Source: Corynebacterium glaucum | Lineage (GTDB): Bacteria > Actinomycetota > Actinomycetes > Mycobacteriales > Mycobacteriaceae | Assembly: GCF_030408855.1 (NCBI RefSeq) | Contig: NZ_CP047358.1 | Span: forward strand, 1,364,001 to 1,428,000 | Direction of reading: 5' to 3' | DNA length: 64,000 bases | Shown: piece after piece, positions 59,959-64,000 of the stretch | Position numbering within the stretch: position 1 is the first letter of the stretch | Layout: the number at the start of each line of letters is the position of its first letter | Notes under the pieces: model-generated | Databases searched by the model: none | What the model saw: only the letters and a program-made list of their open reading frames with translations | Told to the model about the DNA's origin: nothing | Program-made: the position numbers and the translations under genes

Positions 59959-61242
59959 GTGACTTCCACGCGCTGGCAGCGCCTCGACGCTGCATGGACC
60001 TCCCCCGCCGCCCCGGGCGGCCAGCGCGCCACCCGCGCCGGCAATGCGATCGCCTGGCCCCTCGCGGTGCTGCTCATCCTGCACCGGCTTGTGGTGCTTG
60101 CGCGCACCGGCTCGATCACCGACGACTTCACCACCGTGTGGTCCGCCACCCGACGCTTCGTCGAACGCGTGCCGGTGTACAACGAGGTCTACCACCACGT
60201 CAACCCGCACTACCTCTACAACCCCGGGGCCACGCTGCTGCTCAGCCCCCTCGGACTCATCCCGAGCGTGGAGGCCGCGCGGCCGTGGTTCATACTGCTG
60301 AACGCACTAGCGATCATCACCGCTATCGCGTGGCTGACCAGACTCTCCGGTTACGCGCTTTCCCACCCGCTCTTCCCCATCGCGCTTGCGCTCGCCTTTG
60401 CGACCGAGGCGGCGACCAACACCCTGGTGTTTTCAAACATCAACGGCATCCTGCTGCTGGCACTCGTGGCGTTCCTCGCTTGCATGCGATCGCATCGCGA
60501 GCTGGTGGCTGGGGTGGTGATCGGGCTCGCAATCGTCGTCAAGCCAATGTTCCTTCCTCTGCTGGTGCTTCCCTTGATGAAGCTGCGGTGGGTGACCCTG
60601 GCTGCGGGAGTGGCGGTGCCGGTCCTGCTGAATGTGATTGCATGGCCGCTGACTCCGGGCGCGAGCGATTACCTGGACAAGCTGGTGCCCTACCTTGGCA
60701 TTACGCGAGACTACGCGAACTCGTCGCTTGCCGGATTCGCGGTGTACTTCGGCATGCCCGGGTGGCTGCATGCGGCGCTGTTCATGCTGTTCGCCGCTGC
60801 AGTTGCGGTGGCGGTGCTGGGGTTGGCCCGCTGGCGGCATTCGGATGAGTGGCTGTGGCTCACGGTGACGACTGCGGTGTTGATCGCGGGAGTGTGCCTG
60901 CTTTCCTCCCTCGGCCAGGCGTACTACTCCATGATGCTGTTTCCGGCACTGTTCACCGTCGTGCTTCGGGTTTCACCGATGCACACGTGGACGGCTTGGC
61001 TCGGCGCCGCCCTGTGCTTGAGCCCGCTTGACTGGTCCAGCCCCCACTGGCCAGCACTGGGCGGCTGGCTGAACACCTTCCTCCCCACCGCGGGGTGGGC
61101 GGTGTTCATCGTTGCTGTGGCGGCGTGGGTAGTCTCGGTACAAACCAGTACCCAGATGAAAGGCGTACGCAATGAACCAGCCGAACACCCCCGACTTCGC
61201 AAACTGGACCGAGGAGCAGTGGCGGAAGAAACTCAGCCCTGA
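59959..61242 (+). CDS. aftC: Alpha-(1->3)-arabinofuranosyltransferase AftC (GT87/GT-C)
   Basis: Membrane enzyme that adds alpha-1,3 branches to arabinan, using decaprenyl-phospho-arabinose outside the membrane. 427 residues from GTG 59959 with about ten hydrophobic segments. The first outside loop carries the DDF acidic motif (TGSITDDFTTVWSATRRF) and NEVYHHVNPHYLYNPG, typical of this GT-C family. Name rests on the conserved order aftC-msrB-hemQ-DUF3000-rnd of corynebacteria. The last 23 codons overlap msrB by 71 bases in another frame. Confidence 0.88.
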   Translation: MTSTRWQRLDAAWTSPAAPGGQRATRAGNAIAWPLAVLLILHRLVVLARTGSITDDFTTVWSATRRFVERVPVYNEVYHHVNPHYLYNPGATLLLSPLGLIPSVEAARPWFILLNALAIITAIAWLTRLSGYALSHPLFPIALALAFATEAATNTLVFSNINGILLLALVAFLACMRSHRELVAGVVIGLAIVVKPMFLPLLVLPLMKLRWVTLAAGVAVPVLLNVIAWPLTPGASDYLDKLVPYLGITRDYANSSLAGFAVYFGMPGWLHAALFMLFAAAVAVAVLGLARWRHSDEWLWLTVTTAVLIAGVCLLSSLGQAYYSMMLFPALFTVVLRVSPMHTWTAWLGAALCLSPLDWSSPHWPALGGWLNTFLPTAGWAVFIVAVAAWVVSVQTSTQMKGVRNEPAEHPRLRKLDRGAVAEETQP

Positions 61243-61594
61243 GGAGTTCTACGTGCTGCGCCAGGCAGGCACTGAACCTCCGGGGGTCGGCGAGTACACC
61301 GACACCACCACCGAGGGCATCTACCGCTGCCGCGCTTGCGGGGAGGAATTGTTCCGCTCGACTGAGAAGTTCGATTCGCACTGCGGGTGGCCGTCGTTCT
61401 TCTCCCCGGCGGACAGTGACAAGGTCATCGAGCGCGAAGATCGCTCGCTCGGCATGGTGCGCACCGAGGTACTCTGCGCGAACTGCGGCTCCCACCTCGG
61501 CCACGTGTTTGCCGGCGAGGGCTACGCCACGCCGACGGATCTGCGCTACTGCATCAACTCCATCTCGATGACGCTTGATCAGCGCGAGGTTTAA
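61172..61594 (+). CDS. msrB: Peptide methionine-R-sulfoxide reductase MsrB
   Basis: Repairs oxidised methionine. 140 residues. Zinc cysteines CRACG and [13 protein letters not shown], and catalytic Cys in RYCINSISM near 131. Its ATG is inside the aftC frame, 71 bases before the aftC stop; no shorter start is plausible, because the first motif is near. The stop overlaps hemQ by 4 bases (convergent). Confidence 0.97.
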   Translation: MNQPNTPDFANWTEEQWRKKLSPEEFYVLRQAGTEPPGVGEYTDTTTEGIYRCRACGEELFRSTEKFDSHCGWPSFFSPADSDKVIEREDRSLGMVRTEVLCANCGSHLGHVFAGEGYATPTDLRYCINSISMTLDQREV

Positions 61595-62292
61595 GGCAGG
61601 ATCTCGATGACCTCGCTGATGTCCGCGACGCGGCGGCCGGTCTGGAACGGGATCTCCTCGCGCACATGCAGGCGCGCCTCGGTGTAGCGCATCTTGTGCA
61701 TGAGCTCCTCGATGCGGGTGAGCGTCGGTGCCTCGAAAGCAAGCATCCACTCGTAATCCCCGAGCGTGAAAGCCTCAACGGTGTTGGCGCGCACGTCTGC
61801 GAAATCGCGGGCAGCCATCCCGTGCTCGGCGAGAATACGGCGGCGCTCGGTGGGCTCGAGTAGGTACCAGTCGTAGGAGCGGACGAACGGGTAGACCGTG
61901 ATCCACTCTTGCGGGTCCTCCCCCATGATGAAGCTGGGCAGGTGGGACTTGTTGAACTCGGCCGGGCGGTGCAAGCCGTTACCGATCCAGCTCACCTCGA
62001 CGAGTTGGCCCAAGGTGGTGGTTCGGCGGAAATCTGCGAACGCCTTCTGCAGCTGCTCGAACTCCTCCGCGTGCCACCAGATCATGAAATCGGCGTCCGC
62101 GCGGATGCCCGTGTTGTCGTAAATGCCGCGGACGGTGACCACGCCTTCGTCGTCAAGCTTTTCGAAGAATGCGCGAGCCTCTGTGATGATCTCTGAACGC
62201 TCCGAACCCAGTGCTCCGGGGATAGCGCGAAAGACCGCGAACTGGAGGTAGCGCTGCACGGAATTCAAAGCCTCATAATCGAGCTTGGCCAT
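61591..62292 (-). CDS. hemQ: Coproheme decarboxylase HemQ (ChdC)
   Basis: Converts coproheme to haem b, the last step of the coproporphyrin-dependent pathway in Gram-positives. 233 residues from the ATG at 62292. Tyr134 in [13 protein letters not shown] and His157 in [10 protein letters not shown] line up with the catalytic Tyr and proximal His of C. diphtheriae ChdC. SHLPSF at about 116-121 holds the distal His. Convergent with msrB and divergent from the DUF3000 gene. Confidence 0.96.
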   Translation of the reverse strand: MAKLDYEALNSVQRYLQFAVFRAIPGALGSERSEIITEARAFFEKLDDEGVVTVRGIYDNTGIRADADFMIWWHAEEFEQLQKAFADFRRTTTLGQLVEVSWIGNGLHRPAEFNKSHLPSFIMGEDPQEWITVYPFVRSYDWYLLEPTERRRILAEHGMAARDFADVRANTVEAFTLGDYEWMLAFEAPTLTRIEELMHKMRYTEARLHVREEIPFQTGRRVADISEVIEILP

Positions 62293-62426
62293 GGAACTGG
62301 GAGTCCTTTCTGCCCGCGAAGGCACATCAATCAAAAGTCTGATTCGAGTCTACCCCCGACCACCCGCGAACCCTGCGCCGCGGTGGCAGGACGGCGCGCC
62401 TCCCACGGATCTGACAGCCAGCTCGA

Positions 62427-62432
62427 TACCTT
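62427..62432 (+). promoter_or_regulatory. -10 element for the leaderless DUF3000 gene
   Basis: TACCTT, 8 bases before the GTG at 62441, no ribosome site between. Confidence 0.45.
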
Positions 62433-62440
62433 TGGGTGCT

Positions 62441-63106
62441 GTGAAGCATTCGGACACCTCTCCCGCCCCGACCGTCAGTGCTGTCGGCGGTGCCGGCAAC
62501 GGTGGAAACGGCAACGACACTGCGGGAACGCAGGCTGCTACACCCGCCGAGTTCTCGGCAGCAGTGGAATCCATGCACGCTGCCAAGCTACGCCCGGAGA
62601 TCACCCTGGGCACCATCCGCCCACCCCAGCGCCCAGCGCCGTACAGCCACGCGGTGGGCTTGGAAGTGGACCTTGGCGAAGACACCCACGGCCACATCCC
62701 TATCGACTCCGAAGGCGACGCGTTCGGCCGTTTGATTCTGTTGCACTCCCCCGACGCCGAAGAGGCGTGGGAGGGTTCGATGCGTCTGGTGGCGTACATC
62801 CAGGCCGACATGGATGACGCAGTGGCCTCTGATCCGCTCCTGCCCGACGTGGCTTGGCAGTGGCTCAATGAATCGTTGGCGGAGACCGGTGCTGGGTTTA
62901 CCAACCTGGGTGGCACCGTCACCTCGACCGCATCGGTGCGGTTCGGTGAGATCGGTGGCCCTCCGCGCGCGTACCAGTTGGAGATGCGCGCCTCCTGGAC
63001 CGCCGAGGGGCTCGACCTGTCTTCCCACGTTGAGGCGTTCGCTGCAGTGCTCGCGCTCGTCGCCGGCCTCCCGCCGGAAGGTGTCACTGAGTTGGGCAGG
63101 CAGTAA
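62441..63106 (+). CDS. DUF3000 domain protein
   Basis: 221 residues from GTG 62441, chosen from the -10 position; the frame is open back to 62285, which I reject. About 40 Gly/Thr/Asn-rich residues, then the DUF3000 region: LRPEITLGTIRPPQRPAPYSHAVGLEVD, VAWQWLNESL and GGTVTSTASVRFGEIGG, ending VEAFAAVLALVAGLPPEGV. Actinobacteria-specific; function unknown, but constantly next to rnd. 27 bases before rnd. Confidence 0.88.
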   Translation: MKHSDTSPAPTVSAVGGAGNGGNGNDTAGTQAATPAEFSAAVESMHAAKLRPEITLGTIRPPQRPAPYSHAVGLEVDLGEDTHGHIPIDSEGDAFGRLILLHSPDAEEAWEGSMRLVAYIQADMDDAVASDPLLPDVAWQWLNESLAETGAGFTNLGGTVTSTASVRFGEIGGPPRAYQLEMRASWTAEGLDLSSHVEAFAAVLALVAGLPPEGVTELGRQ

Positions 63107-63119
63107 GCCAGCCACCCTG

Positions 63120-63125
63120 TACACT
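63120..63125 (+). promoter_or_regulatory. -10 element for leaderless rnd
   Basis: TACACT, 8 bases before the GTG at 63134, with no Shine-Dalgarno site. Supports a separate start for rnd behind DUF3000. Confidence 0.5.
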
Positions 63126-63133
63126 TTCCCGTT

Positions 63134-64000
63134 GTGACAAAACGCCTGGAGTATGAGCTTGTAGCGACCCCGGCGGGGTTTTCCCAGGCAGCCGACGCTC
63201 TGGCTTCTGGTCGCGGTCCGTTTGCGATTGATACGGAGCGCGCTTCCGCCTTCCGCTACGACGACCGGGCGTTTCTGATTCAGATCCACAGACGCGATGC
63301 CGGTACCTTCCTGTTTGCACCGGAGGGCCACAGGGAAGCGCTCACTACGCAACTTGGCCCGGTGGTCAACGGCGAAGACTGGATCGTGCACGCCGCCGGG
63401 GAAGATCTCGCGAGCTTGGCGCTACTTGGACTCCATCCCGGGAGGTTGTTCGACACAGAGCTGGCCGCGCGTTTTGCCGGTTTTGAGCGCCCGAACCTAG
63501 GCGCGATGGTGCACCACTTCACCGGCGTTGAGTTGGAGAAAGGGCACGGCCGGGAAGACTGGTCGACCCTTCCGCTGCCCCAGGACTGGCTTGACTACGC
63601 GGCGCTTGATGTCGCGTACCTCCATGACCTCGCCGACGCGCTGACTGAGCAACTCGACCAGCAAGATTTCCTCTCCTACGCGGAGGAGGAGTTCGCTTAC
63701 CTCGTGGCGTCTCGCTCACTCGCAACTGTCGAGCCGAAAACGTGGCGCGACCTCAAAGGGCTTTCCGCGGTGCGCACGCAGGCAGGCCTCCAGATCGCAA
63801 AGGAACTTTGGCACGAACGCGACGCTATAGCACTCGAGCGCGATGTCTCTCCCGGCGTCGTGCTTCCAAACCGCGTCATTATTGAGATCGCGAAAGCCGT
63901 CCCAAATACCCCGAGCGAACTGGCCCGTGTGCACGGGTTTCCTGGCCGTCAGAGACGGGCTACGGCGCAATGGTTCGGCTACATCGAAACGGCACTAGCC
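63134..64000 (+). CDS. rnd: Ribonuclease D-like 3'-5' exonuclease (3' end outside window)
   Basis: 289 codons to the window edge; full length is about 400. DEDD exonuclease: AIDTERASAFRY (DxE), IVHAAGEDLASLAL, FDTELAARFAG and YAALDVAYLHDLADAL (DxxxY). An HRDC domain begins near residue 205 (AVRTQAGLQIAKELWHERD). Processes tRNA and other structured RNAs. Partner gene DUF3000 is immediately upstream; dxs would be expected next. Confidence 0.93.
   Translation, partial: MTKRLEYELVATPAGFSQAADALASGRGPFAIDTERASAFRYDDRAFLIQIHRRDAGTFLFAPEGHREALTTQLGPVVNGEDWIVHAAGEDLASLALLGLHPGRLFDTELAARFAGFERPNLGAMVHHFTGVELEKGHGREDWSTLPLPQDWLDYAALDVAYLHDLADALTEQLDQQDFLSYAEEEFAYLVASRSLATVEPKTWRDLKGLSAVRTQAGLQIAKELWHERDAIALERDVSPGVVLPNRVIIEIAKAVPNTPSELARVHGFPGRQRRATAQWFGYIETALA

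Overview
The window is high-GC chromosomal DNA from an actinomycete, almost certainly a Corynebacterium. The evidence is the gene content and order: a pyrR-pyrB-pyrC-carA-carB block; a shikimate/efp/nusB block; secDF beside a DciAE-type lipoprotein, apt and rel; ruvCAB with yebC; thrS-HIT-pgsA-patA-pimA for phosphatidylinositol mannosides; and an AftC-type arabinofuranosyltransferase beside msrB, hemQ, a DUF3000 gene and rnd. Many genes have a -10 hexamer only 7-8 bases before a GTG or ATG and no Shine-Dalgarno site, which is typical leaderless transcription for this group. Coding density is very high and most genes are on the minus strand. There is no CRISPR array, prophage, insertion sequence or secondary-metabolite cluster. 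This is mostly core genome.

Layout. 1-5.7 kb: minus-strand pyrimidine operon (pyrR, pyrB, pyrC, a CarA reduced to its N-terminal domain, and the first 811 codons of carB). 5.8-8.8 kb: an epimerase-family protein, a broken lipoprotein gene, two YbjN-like genes and a lipoprotein. 8.8-18.4 kb: ppk2, nusB, efp, pepQ, aroQ, aroB, aroK, aroC, a small prepilin peptidase, aroE, mltG, ruvX. 18.5-25.9 kb: alaS, rarA, an APH-fold protein, aspS. 26-29 kb, plus strand: ypfJ-type metallopeptidase, a HEPN-CBS fusion and sdaA, joined by 1- and 4-base overlaps. 29-35 kb: hisS, an MBL-fold hydrolase, a peptidyl-prolyl isomerase, a small exported protein with its own promoter and terminator, and a surface 5'-nucleotidase. 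35-45.6 kb: rel, apt, a substrate-binding lipoprotein, secF, secD, yajC, ruvB, ruvA, ruvC. 45.6-53.2 kb: yebC, tesB, a LemA-like protein, pimA, patA, pgsA, HIT, thrS. 53.3-55.9 kb: an exported DyP peroxidase, CopC and PCuAC. 55.9-58.3 kb: a UvrA-like ATPase. 58.3-59.3 kb: seven tRNA genes. 59.3-64 kb: reductase, aftC, msrB, hemQ, DUF3000 and a partial rnd.

How the genes work together. The pyr genes supply UMP from carbamoyl phosphate, the aro genes supply chorismate, and four aminoacyl-tRNA synthetases, EF-P, NusB and the tRNAs serve gene expression. SecD/SecF/YajC serve export, and CopC, PCuAC and DyP form an exported copper/haem set. PgsA, PatA, PimA and AftC build PIM and arabinan of the mycolate envelope. 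RuvABC, RarA and RuvX act on DNA structures or rRNA.

Most notable observations: (1) CarA ends exactly at the domain boundary, so the glutaminase domain is absent while CarB looks intact as far as it is visible. (2) The 11-mer GCTTATCGACG occurs 11 times, and its A-to-G variant 4 times, on both strands, in three coding registers and in two intergenic gaps, which suggests a DNA-level signal. (3) A HEPN-CBS fusion is translationally coupled to a metallopeptidase and serine deaminase. (4) An 83-bp segment with 10-bp terminal inverted repeats lies between secD and yajC. (5) The tRNA cluster is duplicated and one tRNA-Val copy has a mismatched acceptor stem.
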